Made by a program: the position numbers and the translations under genes
DNA from: Psychrobacter sp. UBA5136
GTDB lineage: Bacteria > Pseudomonadota > Gammaproteobacteria > Pseudomonadales > Moraxellaceae
Assembly (NCBI RefSeq): GCF_002414005.1
Contig: NZ_DHYG01000056.1
Coordinates: 3,216 to 67,215 of the forward strand
Reading direction: 5' to 3'
Length of the DNA stretch: 64,000 nt
The notes under the pieces: model-generated
What the model saw: only the letters and a program-made list of their open reading frames with translations
Databases searched by the model: none
Told to the model about the DNA's origin: nothing
Shown: in pieces, positions 39,435 to 48,617 of the stretch
How the letters are laid out: each line of letters opens with the position of its first letter
Position numbering within the stretch: position 1 is the stretch's first letter

Positions 39435-40048
39435 AAAATAGGTTTCGCTTTTATTTCTTAATAAAGGTTTTAATAATCTGGTTTTGATGAGCTTATATAG
39501 ACAAATTAGGGAAAAATAAGATAGTGCTATCGTAAAGGATATTGGCCCAATTAAAAAGGGATAACTCAGAATAGACGACAGGTCGTGACGTGCTCAACAG
39601 TAATAAAATGGTGGACGCGTAACTTTATAACTTTCAACTTTATAAGCTTTAAAAAGTGTATTCCTAACCTTGATAAAGGACGGTAAATAATAGCGGAAAA
39701 GTATAAAAATAGCATTAATAGATTAATGTTGGCTAATATATTTGGCGTTATTTGAGTAAAAATTGGCCTTAAATAATTGATTTTAATAAAAATAGGTGTC
39801 GTCAAGTAAGTTTAAGAACTCAAGTTTCAATCTTTTGTATTGAGTAGTTTGTATAAAGTGTGTATGTTAATCAACAAAGGGCTATTTACCGCTATATTGT
39901 TGATCCATCGCCATATTTTATATCGTCAGCGGCCCGCCATGTCTGGGTTGTGCGAATGGCTAGCTTGTCCGGCGATGTTTGGTATGTTTATCACTTTTAG
40001 ATAGGTATGGATTGACAGCAGCACACTATTATTAGGAGCAGGAAGATT
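39435..40048. other. Spacer between parC and the first fadD
   Basis: This 614-base divergent spacer has no convincing gene. It contains a 15-bp tandem duplication (39621-39650) and a short palindrome GATAGTGCTATC at 39520-39531. A TTGACA lies at 40012-40017 but has no matching -10 box at the right distance. Promoters for both flanking genes must lie here, but I could not place them. Confidence 0.5.
39621..39650. repeat. 15-bp tandem duplication
   Basis: AACTTTATAACTTTC is followed head to tail by AACTTTATAAGCTTT (13 of 15 identical) in the parC-fadD spacer. Confidence 0.8.
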
Positions 40049-41776
40049 ATGGAAAATCAAGGTAACGTAATTCGTCGTGATGACAAACCGTGGGTAAAAA
40101 CTTACGAAAAACTTGGCATCCAATACGACATTGATATGCCGCCCGCCAATACTTCTTTGATCGATATCTTGGAGCAGAATTTTGTTACCCACGCAGGGCG
40201 TACAGCGTTTGTGTGCATGGATGTAAAGCTTTCTTACGAAGATTTAGACCGTTATAGCAAACAAATTGCCGCATACTTACAGTCGCTTGGCCTGCAAAAA
40301 GGCGATAAAGTGGCGGTGATGATGCCCAATATCTTGCAGCTACCGGTTGCCGTATTAGGCGTGCTACGCGCTGGCATGACCTTGGTGAATGTTAATCCAC
40401 TTTATACCTCAAAAGAGCTTGAGCATCAGTTAAAAGACTCTGATACCAAAGTGCTGTTTATTCTAGAAAACTTTGCCAAAACCTATCAAGACATTGGCAA
40501 AAACTTGGTTGATCACGTGGTCATCACCTCGATGGGCGATTTGATGAGCCCGCTAAAAGGTTTTATCGTTAATGCGGTCGTGCGCCACGTGAAAAAACTG
40601 GTGCCTGATTATAAAATTAAAGGCAGCGTGAATTTCAAAAAAGCACTCAATAAATTATCTGCCAAAAATTATAAACGCCCAACCAATATCGAGCTTGATG
40701 ATGTTGCAGTACTACAATATACCGGTGGTACCACAGGCGTTGCCAAAGGCGCGATGCTCACGCACGGTAACTTGGTTGCCAACCTTATTCAGTGTGATAC
40801 CTATCTTGGTGATGCGTTTGATAAGTTTGAAGAAATGAATGAGCAGCCTGTCATTATGACCGCATTACCGCTGTATCATATTTTCTCATTTACCGTTTGT
40901 GGTATGTTCGGCTTATATCGTGGTTGTATTGGCCTGCTGGTACCAAATCCGCGTGATGGCGCAAGCTTAATCAAAGCATACAAAGATTACCCGCCAGCGT
41001 TTTTCCCAGCGGTCAATACATTATTTAATGGCTTAGCTAACAGCGAAGCATTCCAAGCCCTAGACCATAGTAAGCTTGAGATGTCGATGGGCGGCGGTAT
41101 GGCGGTACTAAAAGCCACTGCTGAAAAATGGGAAAAAATAACCGGTAACGTCATTGTTCAAGGGTATGGTCTGTCAGAGACGTCTCCTGTTGCGTCGGCA
41201 AACCCGCAAGGTACTGGCGAGTTCTCAGGTAATATTGGTCTTCCGATGCCTGCGACCGACATGGCGGTCTTAGATGAAGAGGGCAATGAAGTGCCAGTGG
41301 GTGAGCGCGGTGAAATCTGTGTCCGTGGTCCGCAGGTCATGAAAGGCTACTGGAAGCGTGAAGATGCAACCCGCGAGGTCATGACCTCTGATGGTTATTT
41401 CCGTACGGGTGATATCGGGGTGATGGACGAAGAGGGTTACTTCACAATCGTTGACCGTAAGAAGAATATGATTTTGGTGTCAGGCTTTAACGTTTATCCA
41501 AACGAAGTGGAAGACGTGATGGCAGGTCATCCAAAGATTTTGGAGTGCGGCGTCATCGGTATCGACGATGACAAGAGCGGCGAAGTACCAAAAATCTTTG
41601 TCGTTCGTAGCGATGATAGCTTAACCAAAGAAGATGTGCTTAATTATGCCAAAGAAAATCTAACCGGTTATAAGCGTCCTCGTCATGTTGAATTCATCGA
41701 TGAGCTGCCAAAATCTAACGTTGGTAAGATTTTGCACAAAGACTTGCGCGCCCTAGAAGAGAAAAATCACGGTTAA
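40049..41776 (+). CDS. fadD: Long-chain fatty acid-CoA ligase (first copy)
   Basis: This enzyme activates long-chain fatty acids to acyl-CoA with ATP for beta-oxidation or phospholipid synthesis, usually at the inner membrane. The 575-residue product has the AMP-binding P-loop YTGGTTGVAKGA, the YGLSETSP adenylate motif, the fatty-acyl signature DGYFRTGDIGVMDEEGYF, and C-terminal Lys in LPKSNVGKIL. AGGAGCAGGAAG precedes the ATG. A second, clearly paralogous gene lies 477 bases downstream, and the terminator between them shows separate transcription. Confidence 0.95.
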   Translation: MENQGNVIRRDDKPWVKTYEKLGIQYDIDMPPANTSLIDILEQNFVTHAGRTAFVCMDVKLSYEDLDRYSKQIAAYLQSLGLQKGDKVAVMMPNILQLPVAVLGVLRAGMTLVNVNPLYTSKELEHQLKDSDTKVLFILENFAKTYQDIGKNLVDHVVITSMGDLMSPLKGFIVNAVVRHVKKLVPDYKIKGSVNFKKALNKLSAKNYKRPTNIELDDVAVLQYTGGTTGVAKGAMLTHGNLVANLIQCDTYLGDAFDKFEEMNEQPVIMTALPLYHIFSFTVCGMFGLYRGCIGLLVPNPRDGASLIKAYKDYPPAFFPAVNTLFNGLANSEAFQALDHSKLEMSMGGGMAVLKATAEKWEKITGNVIVQGYGLSETSPVASANPQGTGEFSGNIGLPMPATDMAVLDEEGNEVPVGERGEICVRGPQVMKGYWKREDATREVMTSDGYFRTGDIGVMDEEGYFTIVDRKKNMILVSGFNVYPNEVEDVMAGHPKILECGVIGIDDDKSGEVPKIFVVRSDDSLTKEDVLNYAKENLTGYKRPRHVEFIDELPKSNVGKILHKDLRALEEKNHG

Positions 41777-41890
41777 ACCGTCTAATGCCGCAAACTGTCT
41801 GATATCAAATTTAGCACGTTTTTTATAGCGCTTTATAAGTACTGAGCATCGATAAAAATGTCTTGATATTTGATAGGCTAATGGTGAAAG

Positions 41891-41937
41891 ATGATAAGGT
41901 CTTATGCAAACGGCCTTATCATTTTTTTATTTTTCGA
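41891..41937 (+). terminator. Rho-independent terminator after the first fadD
   Basis: ATGATAAGG and CCTTATCAT form a 9-bp stem around a loop of about 14 bases, followed by a T-rich run. The rest of 41777-42253 is AT-rich spacer holding a 19-bp tandem repeat and a likely promoter. Confidence 0.85.
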
Positions 41938-42102
41938 GACAGGTTTGGTAGTATTCATAGAGAACGGCGCGCAAAACTGCTATAGTTCTTGCCCATACAT
42001 TTTCTATTTTACGTTTGCATGTCACGATAACAGTAGATGGATATCGTAATAAAAACTTGGGCAGGCGTCCTAAGAATTTTTAAGATAAAAAGTTTGCGGA
42101 TA

Positions 42103-42140
42103 ACAAAACTTTTTACGTAAAACAAAAGCTCTTACGTAAT
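42103..42140. repeat. 19-bp imperfect tandem duplication
   Basis: AACAAAACTTTTTACGTAA is followed head to tail by AACAAAAGCTCTTACGTAA (16 of 19 identical), just upstream of the likely promoter of the second fadD. Confidence 0.85.
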
Positions 42141-42185
42141 AAGACCGCTTATTCACAAGTTTTCGATTTTACAAATAAGTGATTG

Positions 42186-42214
42186 TTGACCACGGTGATT
42201 TTATTCAATAAATT
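42186..42214 (+). promoter_or_regulatory. Predicted sigma-70 promoter for the second fadD
   Basis: TTGACC (42186-42191, 5 of 6 to consensus) and TAAATT (42209-42214, 4 of 6) are separated by exactly 17 bases. This lies about 40 bases before the start codon at 42254. The prediction rests on box match and spacing only. Confidence 0.4.
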
Positions 42215-42253
42215 TTAACAGCAAGTTATTAACAGCAATATCTAGGGAAGATT

Positions 42254-44035
42254 ATGACGGACAGTACCAATAAAGAAGCCAAAAACCATAACGCGGCAGC
42301 GGATACTCAATCAATGGTTGAAAATACCTTTCCTACCATGCCAACGATAGATAGCGACAGTCCGTGGTTGAACACCTATGAGCGTTATGGTATTGAACCG
42401 ACCATCGATATGCCAGATGACAACACGTCTTTACTGGAGGTGTTCGAGCGCAACTTTAGTCGTTATGGGCAAAAACCCGCTTACATTTGCATGGGTTCGT
42501 CAATCACCTTTAAGCAGTTAGATTTGTATAGCCGCCAAATTGCCAGCTATTTGCAATCTTTAGGATTGGATAAAGGCGATAAAGTTGCCGTCATGATGCC
42601 AAATATTCTGCAATATCCGATTGTGATGCTGGGTATCATCCGCGCTGGCATGATTTTGGTCAACGTCAACCCTTTATATACTAGCCGCGAGCTGTCGCAT
42701 CAGCTGCATGACAGTGGCGCCAAAGCGTTGTTTATCGTTGAAAACTTTGCCAAAACCTATCAAGAAGCCGAAGATAAAGGACAAGTAGAGCACGTCATCG
42801 TCTGTAAATTGGGCGATATGCTTGGCTTGGTCAAAGGCGCCGTGGTCAATCTTGTCGCGCGTCATGTCAAAAAAATGATTCCTGCTTATCATCTGCCTGA
42901 GAGCACCAGCTTTAAGCATGCACTAAATGCTGTTTCTGCCAGTAAATATAAGCGTCCTGATCTCAACTTAAGCGATGTGGCATTATTGCAATATACTGGC
43001 GGTACGACGGGTGTTGCCAAAGGCGCGATGCTGTCGCACGGCAACTTAGTTGCTAACATGCTGCAAATCAGTGCGGTGATAAACAGTGCTTTTGAAGATG
43101 ATGCTGACGCCAATGACATTATCTTGACCGCGCTGCCGTTATACCATGTGTTCTCATTTATGGTTTGCGGTATGTACGGTATGTATCAAGGGTATGCTGG
43201 TTTATTGATACCAAATCCGCGTGATTTGGATGGTTTGATTAAAGAGATGGCTAAATACAAACCGTCCTTTATCCCTGCGGTAAATACCCTGTTTAATGGT
43301 TTGGTACACAAAGAAGGCTTTGCCGATTTAGATTTCTCTAATCTAAAAGCGTCGATTGGCGGCGGTATGTCGGTCTTGCCAAGCGTGGCAAAAGAGTGGC
43401 ACAAAATCACTGGCCTGCCAATCGTTGAAGGCTACGGCTTGTCAGAAACCTCTCCTGTGGTCGCCTTTAACCCAATGACCATCTCTGAATTTACCGGAAA
43501 AATTGGTATCCCTGCCTCCAGCACTGATGTGATTTTGATTGATGATGATGAAAATGAAGTGGCACTCGGTGATCGCGGTGAAATCTGCGTCAAAGGCCCA
43601 CAGGTGATGATTGGCTATCAAAATCGCCCAGAAGAAACGGCTGAGACCTTTACTGCTAATGGCTTTTTGAAAACTGGCGATATTGGTATCATGGATGAAA
43701 AAGGCTTTATCAAAATCGTTGACCGCAAAAAAGACATGATTTTGGTCTCGGGCTTTAACGTTTATCCAAACGAAATCGAAGAAGCCATGAGCGAGCATCC
43801 TAACGTAGTAGAGTGCGGCGCTATTGGTATTCCTAGTGACGAGCGCGGCGAAGATCCGAAGCTGTTTGTGGTCAAAAAGGGCGACGTGACCGAGCAAGAG
43901 CTGCTTGATTTTGGCAAAAAGCAATTGACCGGCTACAAACGTCCGCGCCATATCCAATTCGTTGATGAATTACCAAAATCAAACGTCGGTAAAATCCTTC
44001 GTAAAGAATTGCGTAAGATGGAAGGGTTAGAATAA
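42254..44035 (+). CDS. fadD: Long-chain fatty acid-CoA ligase (second copy)
   Basis: This is a paralogue of the gene at 40049, with 593 residues and the same motif order: YTGGTTGVAKGA, YGLSETSP, the fatty-acyl signature with NGFLKTGDIGIMDEKGF, and LPKSNVGKILRKE. It has an extra hydrophilic N-terminal leader of about 30 residues before the shared SPWLNTYERYGIEP-type start. The ATG follows AGGGAAG. A tandem fadD1-fadD2 pair is known in Pseudomonas, where the copies prefer different chain lengths; such division of labour here is inference. Confidence 0.95.
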   Translation: MTDSTNKEAKNHNAAADTQSMVENTFPTMPTIDSDSPWLNTYERYGIEPTIDMPDDNTSLLEVFERNFSRYGQKPAYICMGSSITFKQLDLYSRQIASYLQSLGLDKGDKVAVMMPNILQYPIVMLGIIRAGMILVNVNPLYTSRELSHQLHDSGAKALFIVENFAKTYQEAEDKGQVEHVIVCKLGDMLGLVKGAVVNLVARHVKKMIPAYHLPESTSFKHALNAVSASKYKRPDLNLSDVALLQYTGGTTGVAKGAMLSHGNLVANMLQISAVINSAFEDDADANDIILTALPLYHVFSFMVCGMYGMYQGYAGLLIPNPRDLDGLIKEMAKYKPSFIPAVNTLFNGLVHKEGFADLDFSNLKASIGGGMSVLPSVAKEWHKITGLPIVEGYGLSETSPVVAFNPMTISEFTGKIGIPASSTDVILIDDDENEVALGDRGEICVKGPQVMIGYQNRPEETAETFTANGFLKTGDIGIMDEKGFIKIVDRKKDMILVSGFNVYPNEIEEAMSEHPNVVECGAIGIPSDERGEDPKLFVVKKGDVTEQELLDFGKKQLTGYKRPRHIQFVDELPKSNVGKILRKELRKMEGLE

Positions 44036-44061
44036 AATCAGCGTTAAACCTTGCGAAAGCC

Positions 44062-44099
44062 GCGGCGTAATAGCTTGGGAAATCTTGCTATTGCGCCGC
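44062..44099 (+). other. Strong GC-rich hairpin after the second fadD
   Basis: GCGGCGTAATAGC (44062-44074) pairs over 13 bp, with one G-U, to GCTATTGCGCCGC (44087-44099) around a 12-base loop. It starts 27 bases after the stop codon. There is no T run, so it may stabilise the 3' end of the message or act with Rho instead of being a classical terminator. Confidence 0.65.
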
Positions 44100-44262
44100 T
44101 GTCACGTTAGGATAGCGTCATCTTTTTATCTGCTAGCGCGTCCGTTGACGTGACAACGAAAACGAACTTGTGAACCTGTGAATCCGTTATTTGATCACTC
44201 TTTACAATGCTTAAAACTCTGCTTTATAACCCTGCTTTTACAACATCGTACTAGGATATTTT

Positions 44263-44979
44263 ATGCGTATTGACAACCGAGAGCTTAATCAACTTCGCTC
44301 GATCAGCTTTGAGCGCCATTACACAAAGCATGCTGAAGGCTCAGTATTGGTCAGCTTTGGCGATACCAAAGTACTATGTACCGCAAGCGTAGAGTCGGGC
44401 GTACCGCGCTGGCTTAAAGGCAAAGGCCAAGGCTGGATTACGGCAGAATATGGCATGTTGCCACGGGCGACCAACACCCGCAACCAGCGTGAAGCAGCCC
44501 GCGGCAAACAATCAGGTCGTACGCAAGAAATCCAGCGCTTAATCGGTCGTAGCTTACGGGCGATGATTGATTTGAGTAAGCTTGGCGAAAATACCATTTA
44601 TCTTGATTGTGATGTGTTGCAAGCGGATGGCGGCACACGTACCGCCAGCATAACAGGCGCCGCCATTGCCCTTATCGATGCGCTAGAGAATCTGCAAAAA
44701 GGCAAAAAGCTAAAAGCCGATCCCTTGATTGGTTTGGTCGCTGCGGTGTCGGTTGGGATGAAAGATGGCAAAGCGTATCTCGATTTAAACTACGAAGAAG
44801 ATGCCAGCTGTGATACCGATTTAAACGTGGTCATGACGCAAAAAGGCGAATTTATCGAGCTGCAAGGGACGGCAGAAGAAAAACCTTTTACCCGCGCGCA
44901 AGCAGACGATATGCTGTTTCTTGCTGAAAAAGGCATCGCTGAGCTTATCGACATGCAAAAAACAGCGTTGGGTTGGTAA
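44263..44979 (+). CDS. rph: Ribonuclease PH
   Basis: RNase PH trims the 3' ends of tRNA precursors by phosphorolysis. The 238-residue product has the family's R-x-N start (MRIDNRELNQLR), the conserved SFGDTKVLCTASVE strand, the RNQREAARGKQSGRTQEIQRLIGRS-region basic patch, and DCDVLQADGGTRTASI holding the active site. Its length is standard. ATACTAGGATATTTT precedes the ATG. It is a single gene between spacers. Confidence 0.97.
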   Translation: MRIDNRELNQLRSISFERHYTKHAEGSVLVSFGDTKVLCTASVESGVPRWLKGKGQGWITAEYGMLPRATNTRNQREAARGKQSGRTQEIQRLIGRSLRAMIDLSKLGENTIYLDCDVLQADGGTRTASITGAAIALIDALENLQKGKKLKADPLIGLVAAVSVGMKDGKAYLDLNYEEDASCDTDLNVVMTQKGEFIELQGTAEEKPFTRAQADDMLFLAEKGIAELIDMQKTALGW

Positions 44980-45012
44980 ATTTATAAACGCTGTTCTATG
45001 ATTTTTTGTTTA
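44961..45012 (+). terminator. Possible terminator at the end of rph
   Basis: AACAGCGTT (44961-44969, inside the last codons) is a perfect 9-bp match to AACGCTGTT (44987-44995), and a T run follows a few bases later. The loop is 17 bases and the T run is offset, so this is uncertain. Confidence 0.35.
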
Positions 45013-45059
45013 AACCGATAACTTTTATCCTCCCATTGCTCTCTCATAGGTAATCATAC

Positions 45060-45551
45060 ATGTTAAAGCTGACCGATGACGGCGCCAAAATCACCTTGCA
45101 AGGTCAGACGCCAGCGGCTGATAATGGCCTATTTTGGTTTGGCTCAGCGTTACTGGTTGGAGCAGTGGCGGTCGCTTTGGCCATGAGTTTGTTGCCGGAG
45201 CGCTTAGCAATTGGCGCTTTGGCACTGCTGATTATTGGCAGTTTTATTTTTAATCGCCAGCGCCAGCAGCGTAAAAAAACCATGAGCGGCGTTATTAGTA
45301 GTGGCGTCTTATGGGTGCGTGATGGCGAGCTGGTGCATGACCATCAAGGTAAGCGCGAGCATATCCATCTGACCGACGGCGATAAAATCACTCTGATTGG
45401 CGAGCAGCTCCAGATTGTCGATTGTGATGACATACGTAAATACCTGATCAGCGGCTTTGCTAGTGTCCAAGAAGCAACCGCTGCTAAGGCTATCTTACAA
45501 GGACAACCGCTGACCAAACGCCATGCCAATATCAAGATGAGCGATGAGTAA
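45060..45551 (+). CDS. Hypothetical membrane protein
   Basis: The 163-residue protein has two hydrophobic segments (about residues 24-44 and 49-64). A basic stretch (RQRQQRKKT) and a C-terminal soluble domain of short strands follow. No recognised motif is present. The topology suggests a membrane hairpin with a cytoplasmic domain similar in style to YcxB or PH-like membrane proteins, but I cannot assign a family. AGG lies upstream of the ATG. It follows rph by 80 bases on the same strand. Confidence 0.6.
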   Translation: MLKLTDDGAKITLQGQTPAADNGLFWFGSALLVGAVAVALAMSLLPERLAIGALALLIIGSFIFNRQRQQRKKTMSGVISSGVLWVRDGELVHDHQGKREHIHLTDGDKITLIGEQLQIVDCDDIRKYLISGFASVQEATAAKAILQGQPLTKRHANIKMSDE

Positions 45552-45897
45552 ATTATTGATTGGCTTTAATACTTTCGTCCGTCTTTTTTTGCTATAAATA
45601 CTCTACAAACTGATAGCCAATTATCCTTCCCAAATCTCCGCGTCCATTTCTAAAGCGCTTATCTTTTTAAAACCCCTATTTCGTTTTACCGCTTATCCTT
45701 GTTTTCCTACCTTTTATCGTTTATTTCAAAGCAATAATGCTTGCAGCTTCCTGTACAAATGGTTTATAAGTAGGTTTGAAAAATTTATCTTCTTTATCGT
45801 TAATTCGCCTCTTGATGCTCACTTATTCATACTAAATTTTGTGAATACTGAATGAGTCAGGCTAGGTTATCAATACTATGTTGACAAGGAGTTAGTC
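45552..45897. other. Spacer before the NlpC/P60-like gene
   Basis: These 346 bases are AT-rich with no visible gene or strong hairpin. The only clear element is the AAGGAG ribosome binding site just before 45898. Confidence 0.5.
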
Positions 45898-46791
45898 ATG
45901 CCGCGTTTGTCCCTTTGGTCAATCACAACGTCATGCAGTGCATTGTTATTTAGCTTTGGTGCGATGGGTCTAGTTGGTCAAGCGCACGCCGATAGTATGG
46001 GCGCTTTGATTGCGCAAAAATCTGCCCAAACTGCTTATAGCACCCCTTATACCCCAACGTCCTTAGCGGTTCCTCCTGCCAAAATTACCACGCGCTCTAC
46101 CATCCAACGTGCTGGAAAATCTGCTAGTTATCGTGCAAGCACCAACAATGCACAACCAAGTTATTCAAATAACAGCGCTGCTACTAACGCTTACGCCAAT
46201 AACAGCGATTTTAATAACTCCTATTCCAATAACAGCGATTTTAATAACCCCTATTCCAAGCAAAACGCTTATGGCGGTAATACTCAGGCTGACTACCGTT
46301 ATCCTGCCGTACAACGTCAAGCACCGTCCGTTTTGCCGGCATTTTTGTCCGGTAGTTATGATAACGTTGATAGCGAGTATTTGCCGCTACTGAGCAATGC
46401 CGAAACGCAAAGCAGCCTAGCCGCGCGCGAAGTCATTAGCACCGCGCGTCAGATGGCGCTCAATGAGCGGACAATTATTAAAGGCGGCTGCTGGGACTAT
46501 TTAAATGCCGTATTTAACCGAGCAGGGGTAAGTCGCAGTACCATCCATAAAGGCACGTATGGTCAGGGACCTTATGCCAATACTAGCGAGATCGAAGTTG
46601 GTGATTGGCTCTACTATATCAATCACGGCTACAATGGCGTCGAGCATAGTGGCCTGTTTGTCGGCTGGGTCGATGAGCGCGCCAAGCAAGCATTGATACT
46701 CAGCTATGCGGGCGAAAACCGCCGTGAACCCGCCCGCTACCGGGTTTATGACTTGAGCAACGTTTATCAAATCATGCGACCAAATGTTTAA
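45898..46791 (+). CDS. Exported NlpC/P60-like cysteine hydrolase with Asn/Ser-rich repeats
   Basis: The 297-residue protein has a signal peptide (cleavage probably after AHA, about residue 31). A disordered region follows with three 10-residue repeats (about 92-121, such as NSDFNNSYSN), then a C-terminal domain. That domain has GGCWDYLNAVFNRAG (Cys198) and VEHSGLFVGW (His250), which match the Cys and His positions of NlpC/P60-type or CHAP amidases. It may cleave cell wall peptides; this is inferred from motif spacing only. AAGGAG precedes the ATG. It is convergent with hemJ through a bidirectional terminator. Confidence 0.6.
   Translation: MPRLSLWSITTSCSALLFSFGAMGLVGQAHADSMGALIAQKSAQTAYSTPYTPTSLAVPPAKITTRSTIQRAGKSASYRASTNNAQPSYSNNSAATNAYANNSDFNNSYSNNSDFNNPYSKQNAYGGNTQADYRYPAVQRQAPSVLPAFLSGSYDNVDSEYLPLLSNAETQSSLAAREVISTARQMALNERTIIKGGCWDYLNAVFNRAGVSRSTIHKGTYGQGPYANTSEIEVGDWLYYINHGYNGVEHSGLFVGWVDERAKQALILSYAGENRREPARYRVYDLSNVYQIMRPNV
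46171..46260 (+). repeat. Three 30-bp tandem repeats in the NlpC/P60-like gene
   Basis: Units at 46171-46200, 46201-46230 and 46231-46260 each encode ten residues (NSAATNAYAN, NSDFNNSYSN, NSDFNNPYSK). The last two are nearly identical and the first is diverged. Confidence 0.9.
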
Positions 46792-46828
46792 TGTCCATTA
46801 CACCGCCTTGTTTTAGATTATTAAGACT

Positions 46829-46872
46829 TAAAAAAGCGTCCGTTACTCTAATAAATAACGGACGCTTTTTTA
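46829..46872. terminator. Bidirectional terminator
   Basis: AAAAAAGCGTCCGTTA and TAACGGACGCTTTTTT form a perfect 16-bp stem around a 10-base loop, placed between two convergent genes. Confidence 0.95.
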
Positions 46873-46900
46873 TGAATAATCACGGTTATAAGACAAGCGT

Positions 46901-47338
46901 TTAAAAAGGCTTTACCACCACCAAAATTACAATAAAGACGAGTGCAAATACGGGTACTTCGTTAAACCAGCGCCAAAATTTATGCGATTTATAATGCGGG
47001 TTATCGATGAGCTTTTTACGATAAAAGCCGCAGGCACCATGATAAGCAGACAGCAATACCACTAATAATAGCTTTGCGTGCAGCCAGCCTTGGGTTATAT
47101 AAACATCCCAGCCAAGCCCCAACATCCATAAACCAAAGAACCAAGTGGCTATCATCGATGGTGTCATAATGCCGCGATAGAGCTTGCGCTCCATAATGGC
47201 AAAGCGCTCGTGACTGATGCTATCGTCGCTCATCGCATGATAAACAAATAAGCGCGGCAAATAAAATATCGCCGCAAACCAGCACACCAAAGAGATAATG
47301 TGTGCCGCTTTAATCCAATTAAAATAATCTGCCATCAT
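46901..47338 (-). CDS. hemJ: Protoporphyrinogen IX oxidase HemJ
   Basis: HemJ oxidises protoporphyrinogen IX to protoporphyrin IX in haem synthesis in bacteria lacking HemG or HemY. The 145-residue protein has four hydrophobic helices. The conserved IKAAHIISLVCWFAAIFYLPRLFVYHA segment includes the invariant His near residue 13. WLHAKLLLVVLLSAYHG and the C-terminal RWFNEVPVFALVFIVILVV region also match the family. Length fits (about 140-150). ATG at 47338 or the next codon would serve. Earlier annotation systems often call this family a CopD-like or UPF0093 protein. Confidence 0.88.
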   Translation of the reverse strand: MMADYFNWIKAAHIISLVCWFAAIFYLPRLFVYHAMSDDSISHERFAIMERKLYRGIMTPSMIATWFFGLWMLGLGWDVYITQGWLHAKLLLVVLLSAYHGACGFYRKKLIDNPHYKSHKFWRWFNEVPVFALVFIVILVVVKPF

Positions 47339-47462
47339 ACTCTCTCTTACGTTTTAATATTCTGTGCTAAATGTCGTGCTCAATTTTATGCGCAATTTCT
47401 TAATTAATAATGTTGGCAAGCTTAGCGCAGATGAGGCGATAATGGTAGCGGCACGTATGCCT

Positions 47463-48617
47463 TTACTCTGCTAGGACAACTTGCGACTGATGACCACTCA
47501 TGGCGTCCATGACAGGTACTTGCTTTGGCGCTCGGGGCGCGGCAAATTGCTTGGTTAAGCCAAGCTCGCGCATCAGTCTGTCATCGCCTGATTGGCTGGC
47601 ATTGCCCGTGGTTAGGAGCTTATCACCATAAAAGAATGAGTTTGCGCCCGCCATAAAGGCCAATGCTTGCTCAGCGTTAGATAAACTTTCGCGGCCAGCA
47701 GACAAGCGTACATAGCTAGTAGGGCAGCAAATACGCGTGACGGCAATGGTCCGTATCCATTCAAGAACTGGCAGCTGACCTTCTGCTAAGACTTTATCAC
47801 CGATGGGCGTACCCTGAATGGGCACCAGTAGGTTGACCGGAATCGACTCGGGCGCTTTGGGCATTTTAAGCAGCTCATGAACCCAATCAATGCGATCATC
47901 ACGGCTTTCACCCATGCCAACGATGTTACCGCTACAAACGTTAATACCTGAGTTGCGCACATTCTCTAGTGTATTCAAGCGCTCATCATAGCTGCGCGTA
48001 CTGACCACTTGCTCATAGTAGCTTCTTGAGGTATCAAGATTATGATTGTAATAATCCAGACCCGCATCCGCCAATTGCGCCGCTTGCTGGGTATCAAGCA
48101 TGCCAAGGGTCATACAGGTTTCAAGCCCTAGCGCTTTGACTTCTTTGACCAGCTCGACCACATAAGGCATATCTTTTGCGCTTGGGTGTTTCCACGCTGC
48201 GCCCATACAAAAACGCGATGAGCCTGTGGCTTTGGCGCGTTTGGCGGCGGCAATGACTTTATCAACTTCGATACGTTTTTCTGCCTGTAGCTTAGTGGTA
48301 TCGCGGTGGTGGCCAGATTGCGAGCAGTAACCGCAATCTTCTGGGCAGTTACCGGTTTTGATAGACAGTAAGGTGCTAATTTGGACTTCATTGGCGGTAA
48401 AATTTTGCCGGTGTACCGTCTGCGCTTGCAGCAATAAATCCATCAATGGTAAATCAAACAACTGAGCAATTTGTTCACGGCTGTATTTCTTCTCACAGTT
48501 TTTAGTCGCGTCAGTTGCTAGGCTCGCCAAAAAATTATGGGACGCATTCTGGTTATCAAGTGCCGTGTCAGTGTCGTTCTTGGCAGTCGGTTCTGAGATA
48601 TTAAGCAATCCTGACAT
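47463..48617 (-). CDS. bioB: Biotin synthase
   Basis: BioB inserts sulfur into dethiobiotin by radical SAM chemistry. From the ATG at 48617 the product is 384 residues. It has the radical SAM cluster C91-x3-C95-x2-C98 (in CPEDCGYCSQ), the GAAWKHP and YYNHNLDTS motifs, and SGNIVGMGES. An extended, Ser/Asn-rich N terminus of about 45 residues precedes the fold. The start is chosen because AAAGGA lies upstream of 48617; the frame continues to 48659 without such a site. Other bio genes are not adjacent. Confidence 0.96.
   Translation of the reverse strand: MSGLLNISEPTAKNDTDTALDNQNASHNFLASLATDATKNCEKKYSREQIAQLFDLPLMDLLLQAQTVHRQNFTANEVQISTLLSIKTGNCPEDCGYCSQSGHHRDTTKLQAEKRIEVDKVIAAAKRAKATGSSRFCMGAAWKHPSAKDMPYVVELVKEVKALGLETCMTLGMLDTQQAAQLADAGLDYYNHNLDTSRSYYEQVVSTRSYDERLNTLENVRNSGINVCSGNIVGMGESRDDRIDWVHELLKMPKAPESIPVNLLVPIQGTPIGDKVLAEGQLPVLEWIRTIAVTRICCPTSYVRLSAGRESLSNAEQALAFMAGANSFFYGDKLLTTGNASQSGDDRLMRELGLTKQFAAPRAPKQVPVMDAMSGHQSQVVLAE

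Noticed and set aside
40012..40032. TTGACA followed by TATTAT as a promoter for the first fadD
   Set aside because: The boxes are only about nine bases apart, too close for sigma-70.
43442..43957. 171-codon open frame antisense to the second fadD
   Set aside because: Shadow of the conserved acyl-CoA ligase frame; no independent support.
46171..46260. CRISPR or intergenic repeat
   Set aside because: The repeats are in frame inside a gene and have no spacers.
46901..47338. CopD-type copper resistance protein
   Set aside because: Length, the first-helix histidine and the C-terminal RWFNEVPV segment fit HemJ better.
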